A stretch of DNA of 64,000 bases from CAIYQJ01 sp963717255 (GCA_963717255.1 CAVQVT010000014.1:73345-137344); one strand, 5' to 3'; positions 1-9,598 are shown, numbered from the stretch's first letter. Program-made: numbers and translations. Notes: generated by a model not told the origin, from the letters alone.

Positions 1-703
1 TCCCCATCTCGGGGGTCCTCGCCTCGCGGGCGAAGGTCGGGCTCACGGTATTCACCATGTCGGCCCGCTGGATCCCCGTCCGGAGGATGTCGAGTCCGTA
101 GGCGTCGCCGAACCCTCCGGGGAGCCCGAGCGTCCACACGTCGGGCGCGTGGGTCCAGCCATGGAAGGCCGGGTTGTGGAGCGAGAGGACGAAGGCGGCG
201 CGCCCGAGCGTGAAGTCGCCCCAGTACCAGGCGTCGCGGTAGAGGACCGCCGGGGCGCCTTGCCAGTCGTGGACGTGCACCACGTCCACGGGCCGCGCCT
301 CCACCCGCATCGTCTCGAGCGCCGACCGGCAGAGCATCCCGAACCGCCAGGCGTTGTCCGGGTGGTCGCCCGCCAGCGTTCCGTAGTAGCCGTCCCGATC
401 GAACGCGGCCGGCAGATCCACGAGCCGGAGCCGGTAGCCGTCGGCGTCGACGGAGACGATACCGACGTCGGTCGCACCGTCGGAGGAGGCCGGGTCGGGC
501 ACCCGCACGGCCGTCGTGACCGCATCCGCGGGGACCGCGATCGACCGGTAGCGCGGAAGGAAGACATCGACCGGCGCATCGACGCGGGGCGACCCGTCGG
601 CATCGGGGTGGCCGAGGGCGCGGGCGAGGGCGTCCACGACGTCGCCCAGGCCACCCGTCTTGGCCCACGGCTCGCATTCGGAGGCGATCATCGTCACGCG
701 CAC
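1..703 (-). CDS. glgA: Glycogen synthase, N-terminal part (runs off the window)
   Basis: Read on the minus strand from a GTG at 703, the first residues are VRVTMIASECEPWAKTGGLG, the GT5 bacterial glycogen/starch synthase opening. The ADP-glucose-binding K-T-G-G sits at residues 15-18, as in E. coli GlgA. Further on come a D-V-V-H-V-H-D-W-Q segment and S-L-H-N-P-A-F-H-G, both typical of the GT5 N-terminal Rossmann domain. About 234 residues are present; the C-terminal half lies outside. The enzyme extends alpha-1,4-glucan from ADP-glucose. It is divergent from the phosphorylase at 855. A TACCAT hexamer at 710-715 lies 6 nt before the GTG, which supports this start and a leaderless mRNA. Antisense frames are open here only because of the high GC. 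Confidence 0.9.
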   Translation of the reverse strand, partial: MRVTMIASECEPWAKTGGLGDVVDALARALGHPDADGSPRVDAPVDVFLPRYRSIAVPADAVTTAVRVPDPASSDGATDVGIVSVDADGYRLRLVDLPAAFDRDGYYGTLAGDHPDNAWRFGMLCRSALETMRVEARPVDVVHVHDWQGAPAVLYRDAWYWGDFTLGRAAFVLSLHNPAFHGWTHAPDVWTLGLPGGFGDAYGLDILRTGIQRADMVNTVSPTFAREARTPEMG

Positions 704-854
704 GGTGCCATGGTACCCGCGGCCGGCCGGGTCGGGCCGCGGCCGGGGGCGGCCAGGCGGGCCGCGGTCGGGACAGGCCCGCCCCACCACCCGCGACGGC
801 ACCCTACTAAACCGGTTCACGCGGCGCGGGTCGCGGCGCTATCATCCGCCCGAT
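704..854. promoter_or_regulatory. Divergent glgA/glgP promoter region
   Basis: This 151-bp gap separates two divergent glycogen genes. On the minus strand TACCAT (710-715) lies 6 nt before the glgA GTG. On the plus strand TATCAT (840-845) lies 9 nt before the glgP ATG, with a weak TTCACG (816-821) 18 bp upstream as a possible -35. Both distances put the transcription start at or next to the start codon. No operator palindrome was recognised. Confidence 0.45.
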
Positions 855-3062
855 ATGGAGCCTCTCGTCACCGTCGCCACGCTCCCCGGGCCGCCGATCC
901 GGATCCCACCGCAGCTCGACGGGCTGCGCAGGATCGCCTACAACCTCTGGTGGGCCTGGCACCCCGACGCCCGCCGTCTCTTCGCGCGCATCGACCCGCA
1001 CGCATGGACGCGGCACCACAGCCCTGTCGGCGCGCTCCTCTCGAGCGTGGACTGGGCGTCGCTGCTCGAGGACCCGCGATTCATGGCGGAGTCCGAGGAC
1101 CTCATGCGCCGATTCGACGCCTACATCGCGGCCGGCTCGGACCACTGGTTCGCGCGCAAGCACGGGCACGAGCTTCCGGGGCCGATCGCGTACTTCTGCG
1201 CGGAGTACGGCGTCCACGAGTCACTGGGCATCTACTCGGGCGGCCTCGGGGTCCTCGCCGGCGACCAGACGAAGACGGCGAGCGACATGGCGATCCCGTT
1301 CGTCGGCGTGGGGCTCCTCTACCGGAACGGCTACTTCCGGCAGACGATCGACGCGGACGGGCACCAGGAGCACGCGTACCCGGACTACGACCCGGCCGCG
1401 TGGCCGATCCTCCGGGTCGCCGACGCGAGCGGCGACCCCCTGACCGTCCCGGTGGAGCTCCCGGGTCGGACGATCACCGTCGCCGTGTGGCGGGCCCAGG
1501 TCGGGCGCACGCCGGTGCTCCTGTTGGACACGGACGTGCCGGAGAACGACGAGGCGGACCGGCCGATCACGCACATCCTCTATGTCCGCGGCCGCGAGAT
1601 GCGCCTGCATCAGGAGCTCGTCCTGGGGGTCGGCGGCGTCCGCGCGATCCGTGCGCTCGGGATCACGCCGGCGGTCTGGCACCTCAACGAGGGCCACTCG
1701 GCGTTCCTCCTCGCGGAGCGAGCGCGCGAGCTCGTGGCGGCCGGGGCGACGGTGGACGATGCCTTCGGGACCGTCCGGCGCGACAGCGTCTTCACGATCC
1801 ACACGCCGGTCTCGGCGGGCAACGAGCGTTTCGACGCGGACCTGGTGCGCCGGGTCGCCGGGCCGCTCTTCGACGGGGACGGCCGCCCACGGACCGGCGG
1901 CGTGCCGGTGGAGGGGATCCTCGAGCGCGGCCAGGGCGCGGACGGCGACCCGAGCCAGTTCGACATGACGGCGTTCTCGCTCCGCCTGACCAACGGTGCG
2001 AACGCGGTCAGCCGCCTGCACGCGCGGACTGCGAACGCCACGTGGAGCCCCATCCTCGCGGAGCCGATCCTCGCGGTCACCAACGGCGTCCACGCCCCGT
2101 CGTGGGTCGGCGTCCCCATGGCCCAGCTCTACGCGCGCTACCTCGCCGCCGACCTGGACGACCTCGACGGGCGGACCAACGGGACGCGTTTCTGGGACAA
2201 GGTCGGGAAGCTCCCCGACAGGGAGCTCTGGGAGGCGCACCTCCGCCAGAAGCGCGACCTGATGCACTTCGCGCGCGGCCGGCTCGTCCGGCAGTTCGCG
2301 CGGCACGGCGAGGCCCCTTCCGTCCTCGCCGCGCTGGAGAACGAGCTCGATCCCGAGGTCCTCACGATCGGCTTCGCGCGGCGGTTCGCCACCTACAAGC
2401 GCGCCAGCCTGATCTTCCGCGACATGGACCGGCTCGGCGTGCTCCTCGACGACCCCGACCGTCCCGTCCAGTTCATCTTCGCCGGCAAGGCGCACCCGGC
2501 CGACCGGCCGGGCCAGCAGGTCATCCAGGAGATCTTCGGCCGGTCCCGCGGCGACCAGCTGCGGGGTCGGGTCTTCATCCTGGAGGACTACGACATGCGG
2601 ATCGCCCGGTACCTCGTGCAGGGCGTGGACGTCTGGATGAACACGCCGCGACGCCCGCTCGAGGCATCCGGGACCTCGGGGATGAAGGCGGCCCAGAACG
2701 GCATCCTGAACCTCTCAGTGCTCGACGGATGGTGGGACGAGGGCTGGAACGGCGACAACGGCTGGGCGATCGGCGGCCGGGAGACCGACCCGGACGAGGG
2801 TGCGCAGGACCACGCGGACTCGATGGACCTCTACCGGCTCCTCGAGACGGAGGTCGTCCCGCGCTACTACGAGCGCGACGCGAACGGCATCCCGCGCGCG
2901 TGGCTCCAGCTCGTCCGGTCCGCGATCGCCAGCACGATCTGGCGCTTCTCCACGACCCGGATGCTCCACGAGTACGTCGAGCAGCTGTACCTCCCCGCCG
3001 CGGGCGTCCCGGTCCCCGGGGCCGGCGACGCGGCGCCCCACCTCGTGACCGAGGCGGGCTGA
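855..3062 (+). CDS. glgP: Alpha-glucan phosphorylase (GT35, short DUF3417-containing form)
   Basis: A 735-residue protein that releases glucose-1-phosphate from glycogen or maltodextrin with PLP as cofactor. Residues 10-110 match the DUF3417 N-terminal region of the short bacterial alpha-glucan phosphorylases (IAYNLWWAWHPDARRLF). The PLP-binding lysine is K611 inside E-A-S-G-T-S-G-M-K-A, followed by the usual NGILNLSVLDGWWDEG block. Y-F-C-A-E-Y-G and L-N-E-G-H-S-A-F are also conserved in the family. The ATG at 855 is chosen over upstream in-frame codons because the family starts just before this N-terminus and a -10-like hexamer lies 9 nt upstream. It is followed by two GH57 enzymes in the same direction, so it probably belongs to a glycogen-turnover operon. 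Confidence 0.93.
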   Translation: MEPLVTVATLPGPPIRIPPQLDGLRRIAYNLWWAWHPDARRLFARIDPHAWTRHHSPVGALLSSVDWASLLEDPRFMAESEDLMRRFDAYIAAGSDHWFARKHGHELPGPIAYFCAEYGVHESLGIYSGGLGVLAGDQTKTASDMAIPFVGVGLLYRNGYFRQTIDADGHQEHAYPDYDPAAWPILRVADASGDPLTVPVELPGRTITVAVWRAQVGRTPVLLLDTDVPENDEADRPITHILYVRGREMRLHQELVLGVGGVRAIRALGITPAVWHLNEGHSAFLLAERARELVAAGATVDDAFGTVRRDSVFTIHTPVSAGNERFDADLVRRVAGPLFDGDGRPRTGGVPVEGILERGQGADGDPSQFDMTAFSLRLTNGANAVSRLHARTANATWSPILAEPILAVTNGVHAPSWVGVPMAQLYARYLAADLDDLDGRTNGTRFWDKVGKLPDRELWEAHLRQKRDLMHFARGRLVRQFARHGEAPSVLAALENELDPEVLTIGFARRFATYKRASLIFRDMDRLGVLLDDPDRPVQFIFAGKAHPADRPGQQVIQEIFGRSRGDQLRGRVFILEDYDMRIARYLVQGVDVWMNTPRRPLEASGTSGMKAAQNGILNLSVLDGWWDEGWNGDNGWAIGGRETDPDEGAQDHADSMDLYRLLETEVVPRYYERDANGIPRAWLQLVRSAIASTIWRFSTTRMLHEYVEQLYLPAAGVPVPGAGDAAPHLVTEAG

Positions 3063-3135
3063 CCCGGACCCACGTGTGCCGGCTGCACCGGCCCGACCCA
3101 CCAACACGACACGATCATCGGAAGGACCTGCCACG

Positions 3136-5337
3136 GTGGCGCCTCGGATCTCCCTCGCACTCGCGCTCCACAACCACCAGCCGGTCGGCAACTTCGGCTG
3201 GGTCTTCGCCGAGGTCTACGAGACCGCCTACCTGCCGATGCTCGAGGCCGTCGAGCGGCATCCCGGCGTCCGTCTCGGCCTGCACTACACGGGACCGCTC
3301 CTCGAGTGGCTCTCGGCCGAGCGCCCCGACTTCATCGAGCGCCTGCGCGCGCTGGTCCGGCGCGGCCAGGTGGAGCTCCTCGGTGGCGGCATGTTCGAGC
3401 CCGTCCTCGCCTCGCTCCCCGAGCGCGACCGCGTCGCGCAGCTCGTCCGCATGGCCGACGAGGTCGAAGCCCTGACAGGTTCGCGGCCGACCGGAGCGTG
3501 GCTCGCGGAGCGCGTCTGGGAGCCGGACCTCCCGACGGCGCTCGTCCGGGCCGGCTACCGCTACACGATCGTCGACGACAACCACTTCCGGGCTGCCGCC
3601 ATCCGGGAGGATGCGCTCTGGGGCGCCTACACGACCGAGGACCAGGGGGCGATCCTGCGCGTCTTCGGGACCGAGCAGGGCCTCCGGTACCGGATCCCCT
3701 TCGGCGACGTGGACGACGTCATCGAGTACCTGCGCGCGCACGCGACCGAGGAGGGCGACCGGGTCGGCGTGATGGGCGACGACGGGGAGAAGTTCGGGTC
3801 CTGGCCCACCACGTGGGAGCACTGCTGGGGCTCGGACCGCTGGGTGGACCGGTTCTTCACGGCGCTCGAGGCGAACGCGGACTGGCTCACGACGGTCACT
3901 CCGGGCGGCTGGCTGGCGGAGCGCGCGCCGATCGGACGCGTCTACCTCCCCACCGCGTCCTACGCCGAGATGGGCGAGTGGGTCCTGCCGGCCGACGAAT
4001 CGCTCGTCTTCGCCGGCCTCCTCCACCGGGCCCGCGCCGAGCACCTTCCGGAGGCCCGGTACCTGCGCGGCGGCTTCTGGCGGAACTTCCAGGTGAAGTA
4101 CCGCGAGATCAACGACCTGCACAAGCGGATGCTCGGGGTCTCGGAGAAGGTGGCCGCGATGCCCGAGGGACCGGCGCGGGACGCGGCACTCGACCACCTC
4201 ATGCGCGGGCAGTCGAACGACTGCTACTGGCACGGGCTCTTCGGCGGGATCTACATCAGCCACATGCGGCTGGCGACCCACGAGCACCTGATCCTGGCGG
4301 AGGACATCGCGGACCGCGCGGCGCGCGCGTCCGGCGCGCGCGTGGACGGCGCCCGCGCGGTGGACGCGGACATGGACGGCATCGACGAGGTCCTCCTCGC
4401 GACGCCCGGGCAGGTCGTGATCGTGAAGCCGAACGAGGGCGGCGGCATCGGCACCTGGGACGTCCGGGCGGTCGGGCACGCGCTGGCGGCCGTGATGCGA
4501 CGCCGGCCGGAGGCATACCACGCGACGCTCGTGGAGCACGAGCGGCGCCTGGCCGAGGAGGACGCGCGCGCGGGCGGCGCAGAGGACGCGGGGGGCGCAG
4601 AGGACGCGGGCGGCGTCGGCTCCATCCACGATCGCGTCTCGACGAAGGAGCCCGGGCTCGCCGAGCGGCTCCGGTACGACGCGTACGAGCGACGGAGCGG
4701 CCTGGTCCACGTGATCCCGCCGGACACGTCGGCGGTCGACTTCCTCGGCGCCGCGTTCGACGAGCTCGGCGACCTCGTGGACGTCGCGTACACCGTCACG
4801 GAGATGACGGACGACCAGGTGACGCTGGTGCGCGAGGGATCGGTCCGCGTCGGGGATGCGCGGGTCCCGGTGCGCGCGACGAAGACGATCGCCGTCGGCG
4901 GCGACCGTGGCGCACCGACGCTCGACGAGACCGTCACGCTCGAGAACGGCGGGGCTGCCACGATCGAGGCGACGCTCGCCATCGAGTGGGCGGTCACGAT
5001 GCTCGGCGGCGGCGGGAACCCCGCCGCCTGGTACGCAGTGGACGGCATGCGGACGGCGCACGACGCATCGGGCTCGGCCGACGGGATCGACCTGATCCGG
5101 TCGGGGAACACCTACGTGGGGATCGAGGTCGCGACGCGGCCGGAGCCACCGGCAGCCGCCTTCTGGGGCCCGATCGACACCGTCTCCAACTCCGAGGGCG
5201 GCTTCGAGCGCGTCTACCAGGGCAGCGCGCTCGTGCTCACATGGCCGCTCCACCTGGCGCCCGGCGGATCGCGCACGGTCCGCGTCCGCCACGCGATCGC
5301 CACGTCTCGCGACCGCGCCGTCGAGGAGGGGCTCTGA
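3136..5337 (+). CDS. GH57 4-alpha-glucanotransferase/alpha-amylase (DUF1925-DUF1926 type)
   Basis: A 733-residue GH57 enzyme. The N-terminal (beta/alpha)7 barrel begins LALALHNHQPVGNFGWVF. The nucleophile is E125 in G-A-W-L-A-E-R-V-W-E-P and the acid/base is D216 in G-D-D-G-E-K-F-G; Thermococcus litoralis 4-alpha-glucanotransferase uses E123 and D214. The C-terminal half is the beta-sandwich (DUF1925/DUF1926) seen in that subfamily. It likely disproportionates or hydrolyses alpha-1,4-glucan next to the phosphorylase. The GTG at 3136 is preferred: the family N-terminus begins there and GGAAGG lies about 12 nt upstream. A short A-E-D-A-G-G repeat (an 18-bp DNA unit at 4576-4611) forms a flexible loop. 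Transferase versus amylase activity cannot be decided from sequence. Confidence 0.88.
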   Translation: MAPRISLALALHNHQPVGNFGWVFAEVYETAYLPMLEAVERHPGVRLGLHYTGPLLEWLSAERPDFIERLRALVRRGQVELLGGGMFEPVLASLPERDRVAQLVRMADEVEALTGSRPTGAWLAERVWEPDLPTALVRAGYRYTIVDDNHFRAAAIREDALWGAYTTEDQGAILRVFGTEQGLRYRIPFGDVDDVIEYLRAHATEEGDRVGVMGDDGEKFGSWPTTWEHCWGSDRWVDRFFTALEANADWLTTVTPGGWLAERAPIGRVYLPTASYAEMGEWVLPADESLVFAGLLHRARAEHLPEARYLRGGFWRNFQVKYREINDLHKRMLGVSEKVAAMPEGPARDAALDHLMRGQSNDCYWHGLFGGIYISHMRLATHEHLILAEDIADRAARASGARVDGARAVDADMDGIDEVLLATPGQVVIVKPNEGGGIGTWDVRAVGHALAAVMRRRPEAYHATLVEHERRLAEEDARAGGAEDAGGAEDAGGVGSIHDRVSTKEPGLAERLRYDAYERRSGLVHVIPPDTSAVDFLGAAFDELGDLVDVAYTVTEMTDDQVTLVREGSVRVGDARVPVRATKTIAVGGDRGAPTLDETVTLENGGAATIEATLAIEWAVTMLGGGGNPAAWYAVDGMRTAHDASGSADGIDLIRSGNTYVGIEVATRPEPPAAAFWGPIDTVSNSEGGFERVYQGSALVLTWPLHLAPGGSRTVRVRHAIATSRDRAVEEGL

Positions 5338-5344
5338 TCCTCCC

Positions 5345-6751
5345 GTGAGCCGCGGCCGCCTCGTCGTCCACGGTCACTTCTACCAGCCGGAACGGCGCGA
5401 CCCGTTCTCCGGCCGGCTCGCGCCTGCCCGCGCCGCGGCGCCGTTCCGCGACTGGAACGAGCGGGTGGACGCGGAATGCTATCGGCCGGTGGCCGAGCGG
5501 GGCGACTTCGGACGGATCTCGTTCGACCTGGGTCCCACGCTCGCGTCGTGGCTCGAGGAGCACGACCCGGAGACGCTCGCGCGGGTCGCCGCGGACGGCG
5601 CCGACGCGATGGCGCAGCCGTTCCACCACGCGATCCTCCCGCTCGCCTCGCTCCGCGACCGCCGCACCGAGATCCGCTGGGGTCTCCGCGACTTCGCCGC
5701 GCGGTTCGGGCGGCCGGCGCGCGGCCTCTGGCTCCCCGAGGCGGCGATGGACCTCCCGACGCTCCGGATCGCGGCCGCCGAGGGGATCCGCTACACGATC
5801 CTCGCGCCGTGGCAGGCGGCCGACCACGAGATCGACACCCGCCGTCCGTACCGCGTGGACCCGGGCGGCGGACGGACCATGGTCGTCGCGTTCTACGACC
5901 GGGCTCTCTCGGCGGCCGTGAGCTTCCAGGACGAGGCGACGGCCGACGCGGACCGGTTCGCGCGGGACTGGGTCGCGCCGCGCCTCGCGGGACCGCTCCC
6001 GCTCGGGGTCGCGGACCCGCTCGTGCTCCTCGCCACGGACGGCGAGCTGTACGGGCACCACAAGCCGTTCCGCGACCTGTTCCTTCACCGGCTGGTCGCG
6101 GACGGCGCCGCGGTGCCCGACCGCGGCTTCGACATCGCCGCGCTGCACGAGGTCGTCCAGGAGGGACCGCGCGAGCCGTTCCCTCGCACGCGCCTGCGCG
6201 AGGGAACGTCCTGGTCGTGCCATCACGGGATCCTCCGCTGGCACGCCGAGTGCCCGTGCGTGGTGGATGGGCGCTGGAAGCGGCCGCTGCGCGCGGCCCT
6301 CGACCGGCTCGCCGGCGGGGTGGACGCCGTGAGCCTGAGCCTCCTCCGCGTGGCCGGCACGGACCCCCAGGTGCTCTGGGATGCCCGCGATCGCTACGTG
6401 GACGTCGTCGCCGGACGCGTGGACGCCGAGCGATCCGCGCGCGAGGCGCTCGGCAGGGACCGGTCACGGAAGCGGCGCGACCTGCTCGTCCGGCTCCTCG
6501 ACGCGCAGCGCTGGCGGCTCGCGATGTTCGCGAGCGACGGATGGTACTGGGATGACCCGGCGCGCGAGGAGACCCGCCACGTCCTCCGGTGCGCGGCGAA
6601 GGCCGTCCGCGCCATCGACACGGTCGCGGGGACGCGCATCGAGCGCGAGCTGCTCGACGACCTCTCGCTCCTGTCGTCGCCGGCGCGGCGGATCGACGGC
6701 GCCGCCATCTACCGCGAGGCCCTCGGCGAGGTCGGGCAGCCGCTTCCCTGA
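5345..6751 (+). CDS. GH57 family glycoside hydrolase, DUF3536 type
   Basis: A 468-residue protein starting at a GTG 7 bp after the previous stop. The opening L-V-V-H-G-H-F-Y-Q-P-E-R marks the DUF3536 branch of GH57. The expected catalytic pair is present: E132 in G-L-W-L-P-E-A-A-M-D and D232 in L-A-T-D-G-E-L-Y-G-H-H. An S-C-H-H-G cluster follows and then a helical C-terminal domain. The substrate is unknown, but its place directly behind another GH57 and a phosphorylase argues for alpha-glucan. It is shorter than many DUF3536 proteins, which run past 700 residues, mainly at the C-terminus. Confidence 0.82.
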   Translation: MSRGRLVVHGHFYQPERRDPFSGRLAPARAAAPFRDWNERVDAECYRPVAERGDFGRISFDLGPTLASWLEEHDPETLARVAADGADAMAQPFHHAILPLASLRDRRTEIRWGLRDFAARFGRPARGLWLPEAAMDLPTLRIAAAEGIRYTILAPWQAADHEIDTRRPYRVDPGGGRTMVVAFYDRALSAAVSFQDEATADADRFARDWVAPRLAGPLPLGVADPLVLLATDGELYGHHKPFRDLFLHRLVADGAAVPDRGFDIAALHEVVQEGPREPFPRTRLREGTSWSCHHGILRWHAECPCVVDGRWKRPLRAALDRLAGGVDAVSLSLLRVAGTDPQVLWDARDRYVDVVAGRVDAERSAREALGRDRSRKRRDLLVRLLDAQRWRLAMFASDGWYWDDPAREETRHVLRCAAKAVRAIDTVAGTRIERELLDDLSLLSSPARRIDGAAIYREALGEVGQPLP

Positions 6752-6770
6752 CCCCGGTGAGCCGGGGTCA
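6749..6770. terminator. Hairpin between convergent genes, built on a stop codon
   Basis: A perfect 9-bp stem (TGACCCCGG / CCGGGGTCA) with a 4-nt loop. Its first three bases are the TGA stop of the GH57 gene, and the convergent nucleoside hydrolase ends at 6792. There is no T tract. A bidirectional terminator or 3'-end stabiliser is likely. Confidence 0.6.
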
Positions 6771-6791
6771 CCCGGGGACCGGGCTCGTCGG

Positions 6792-7817
6792 TCACCCGTA
6801 CGAGCGGATCGCCTCGCCGAGCAGCGCGACGAAGCGCTCGCGGTCGATGTCGAGCCCCACGTGGGCGTTCGGGGGCCGGCCGGTCACCCGCCGGAGGTCC
6901 ACGACCGTCCGGCCGCGCGTGAACCGACCCTGCGTCTCGATCTGGACATCGAGCGGCGCGGTGCGGACCAGGCCCGGCACGACCAGGTGGGCGACCGCCA
7001 CGGCATCGTGGATCGGCGTGCCCGCCCAGCCGTATGTCCGCTCGTGGAACTCCTGGAAGAACGCGAGCAGGCCGCCCACCACCGGTCCGACACGGCTCCC
7101 CGCACGGGCGAGCTCCTCCCGCTCGCGCTCCCAGACGATCGACCGGTGGGTCACGTCCAGGCCGATCATCGTCACCGGGATGCCCGATCCGAAGACGATC
7201 TCGGCGGCCTCCGGATCGACCCAGATGTTGAACTCGGCCGCCGGCGTGATGTTCCCCTCCGTGATCGACCCGCCCATGAGGCAGATGTGGGCGATCCGGT
7301 CGCGGACGCCGCGGTGCTCCTCGAGGAGCAGGGCGACGTTGGTCAGGGGGCCCGTGGGGACGAGGACGACCGGCTCGCCCGCCCGGTCGATCCAGCGGGC
7401 CATCGCCGCCGGCGCGAACTCCCCGATCGGGGCCGAGATCGGATCCGGGAGCGTCGGGCCCTCGATCCCCGACTCTCCGTGGACGTGCGGCGCCGTGTGC
7501 AGCGGCCCCTCGAGCGGGTGGGCGGCACCCGCGGCGACCTCCACGTCCGGCCGTCCCGCGAGCGCGAGGACGCGCAGCGCCGTCTCGGTCGTCCGCTCCA
7601 GCACGGCGTTGCCGCCGACGGTCGAGATGCCGAGGACGCGCAGGTCCGGCCGCGACAGGGCGAGGAGGATGGCGACCGCGTCGTCGTGCCCGGGATCGCA
7701 GTCGATCACGATGGGGAGCGGGGTCTCCGGCGTGCCGCGGGGAGGTTGCGGCAGCGCGTCGGCGCCGGGGGCGTCGGCGAGGACGATGCCGGGCCCGGGT
7801 GCTGCGGTGCCACTCAT
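6792..7817 (-). CDS. Inosine-uridine preferring nucleoside hydrolase family protein
   Basis: A 341-residue protein with the calcium-binding D-x-D-x-x-x-D-D signature at residues 39-46 (D-C-D-P-G-H-D-D), followed by A-V-A-I-L-L-A. V-P-T-G-P-L-T-N-V-A-L and E-F-N-I-W-V-D-P-E-A-A (the conserved N/D segment) are also typical. C-terminal H-D-A-V-A-V-A-H carries the second His-Asp pair. It hydrolyses ribonucleosides to base and ribose; substrate preference is not readable. About 30 residues of Ala/Pro-rich sequence precede the domain. The ATG at 7817 shares one base with the stop of the upstream DUF885 gene (TGATG), so the two are probably translationally coupled. Confidence 0.9.
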   Translation of the reverse strand: MSGTAAPGPGIVLADAPGADALPQPPRGTPETPLPIVIDCDPGHDDAVAILLALSRPDLRVLGISTVGGNAVLERTTETALRVLALAGRPDVEVAAGAAHPLEGPLHTAPHVHGESGIEGPTLPDPISAPIGEFAPAAMARWIDRAGEPVVLVPTGPLTNVALLLEEHRGVRDRIAHICLMGGSITEGNITPAAEFNIWVDPEAAEIVFGSGIPVTMIGLDVTHRSIVWEREREELARAGSRVGPVVGGLLAFFQEFHERTYGWAGTPIHDAVAVAHLVVPGLVRTAPLDVQIETQGRFTRGRTVVDLRRVTGRPPNAHVGLDIDRERFVALLGEAIRSYG

Positions 7818-9598
7818 CACGCCTCTCCGAGGACGAGCCGCCGGAGGAGCGGGATCGGCGGGGTCCCGTGGCGCAGGACCTCCTCCAGGTGCTCGCGGTA
7901 GACGAACCCCGGGGTGTCGCCGAGGTCGCCGACGACCCGGGGCGCCGGGACGGCCTCGGCGCCGCGCGGGTCGCCCGATGCGGCGGCGCGACGCCGCCGG
8001 ACCTCCTGCTCGAGGTCCCACATCTCGGCGCTCCCCACGAAATAGGTGGAGAGCTGCGTGGACGACAGGCGGGCGCGATCCCACTTCCGGATCGCCTCCG
8101 ACTCCTCCTGGAAGGCGCCGTCCACCATGAGGCGCATCGCCTCGTCGCGACTCATCCCGTCGGCGTGGACCCCGAGGTCCAGGAGCGTGTTCGCGACGGC
8201 TCGCAGGTAGTACTTCCAGTGGCTCAGGAGGAGCGCCGGATCGCCGGCGCCGTAGCCGGCGTCGACCATCACCTGGGTGATGTAGACCGCCCAGCCCTCG
8301 GCGAAGACGCCGCTCGCAAGGACGGCGCGCGGCAGCGACGGGCAGCGGATCGCGGCCATGAGCTGCAGGTAGTGGCCCGGGACGGCTTCGTGGACCGTGA
8401 TGAGCCGGAGCATCCGCTCGTTGTGCTCGCGCAGGTACGACTCGACCTGCTCCGGCGTCCAGTCGTCCGGGACCGGCGTGATGTAGTAGAAGCTGCGCTG
8501 GCCGACGTCCAGCGGCCCCGGCGCGTCGAACATCGCGCCGGCGAGCGAGCGCAGGAAGCGGGGCGTCCACTCGATCGCGAGCGGGTCGACGGGCAGGCCC
8601 ACGAGGTCGTGCGCGCGCACGAACTCCTCGATCGACGCGAGCTCCGTCCGGCAGAAGCCGAGGATCGCCTCGCCGGACGGGTGCGCCGCGCCGACCGCGT
8701 CGAGGACGGTCCGGACCGTCTCGGCGTCGGCGCCCGGGGCCGCCGCGTCGGGAAGCGGCCGGTCCGGCACCCAGGCGGGCCACGCCTCCCGCGCGAGCCT
8801 GATCATCTCGGACCGGACAGCGGCGAACTCGCCGGTCGCCCGCTCGCGGATCGCCTCCGCCGCGATCCCGCTGCGGAAGGTGTGCCGGAGCTTCCGGGCG
8901 TAGAGATCGGCACCCAGCCTGCCCTCCCCGTCCGACGCCGGGAGGACCGCGTCTTCCAGGTGCGCGCGGAATCGCTCGAGCCGCGCCCGTGCCCGCGCGG
9001 CCGCGACGCCCAGGCGCGGGCGGACGGCGGCGACCGCGGGGTCGTCCGCCGCGTCATCGGCCGCGCGCCCCGCCTCGTCCACGAGGTCGGCGATGCCCGG
9101 CAGCTGGCGGAGGGCGACCTCGGCGTGGAACCGCGAGACGGGCCGCTCGGGCGTCCCGGTCAGCGAGGCCTCGGCGGCGTCCAGGAGGGTATCGAGCCCC
9201 TCGAATCGGCCGGCGAGCGACGCGAGACGGTCGGCGAACGGAGCGAAGTCGCGGGCGAGCAGCGGGAAGATGCCGGCGCCCATGAGGTAGACCCATGCCA
9301 GCGGGTCCCAGCGGTCCTCGCGGAGATCGGTCTCCTCGAAGCGGCGGGCGGCGATCTCGTCGAGGACGAGGTCGCGGTCCACGCGGCCGTCGGGGTCCAG
9401 CGCGGTCGGCGGGACGGCATGGAGGGTCTCCTCCCACCGATCGAGGAAGGCGACCCGCTCGGCACGGCCGGCCTCGGTCATGTCCGGCCAGCGGCCGTCG
9501 TGGGCGTGCAGGCCGGCGGCGGTCGCCCCAACGGGGTCGAGCTCGAGCAGCTCGTGGACGAAGGCGTCGAGGACCGGGGCGATGTCGGTGGTGGTCAC
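7817..9598 (-). CDS. DUF885 family protein (predicted zinc peptidase-like)
   Basis: A 593-residue all-helical protein. Its best landmark is H-E-A-V-P-G-H-Y-L-Q at about residues 403-412, the invariant metal-site motif of DUF885 (reading HEAVPGH in most members). Downstream F-A-E-G-W-A-V-Y-I-T-Q supplies the second conserved Glu. Family members are predicted metallopeptidases with mostly unknown substrates. There is no signal peptide, so it is probably cytoplasmic. The GTG at 9598 has TACACT 6 nt upstream and no Shine-Dalgarno, which suggests leaderless expression. It heads a two-gene unit with the nucleoside hydrolase. Confidence 0.85.
   Translation of the reverse strand: MTTTDIAPVLDAFVHELLELDPVGATAAGLHAHDGRWPDMTEAGRAERVAFLDRWEETLHAVPPTALDPDGRVDRDLVLDEIAARRFEETDLREDRWDPLAWVYLMGAGIFPLLARDFAPFADRLASLAGRFEGLDTLLDAAEASLTGTPERPVSRFHAEVALRQLPGIADLVDEAGRAADDAADDPAVAAVRPRLGVAAARARARLERFRAHLEDAVLPASDGEGRLGADLYARKLRHTFRSGIAAEAIRERATGEFAAVRSEMIRLAREAWPAWVPDRPLPDAAAPGADAETVRTVLDAVGAAHPSGEAILGFCRTELASIEEFVRAHDLVGLPVDPLAIEWTPRFLRSLAGAMFDAPGPLDVGQRSFYYITPVPDDWTPEQVESYLREHNERMLRLITVHEAVPGHYLQLMAAIRCPSLPRAVLASGVFAEGWAVYITQVMVDAGYGAGDPALLLSHWKYYLRAVANTLLDLGVHADGMSRDEAMRLMVDGAFQEESEAIRKWDRARLSSTQLSTYFVGSAEMWDLEQEVRRRRAAASGDPRGAEAVPAPRVVGDLGDTPGFVYREHLEEVLRHGTPPIPLLRRLVLGEA

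Noticed and set aside
149..3475. A 1108-codon plus-strand open frame and a 725-codon minus-strand frame at 3115-5292
   Set aside because: Both run over clear glgA, glgP and GH57 genes in other frames. Their translations are Arg/Pro/Gly-rich without motifs, as expected for shadow frames at this GC.
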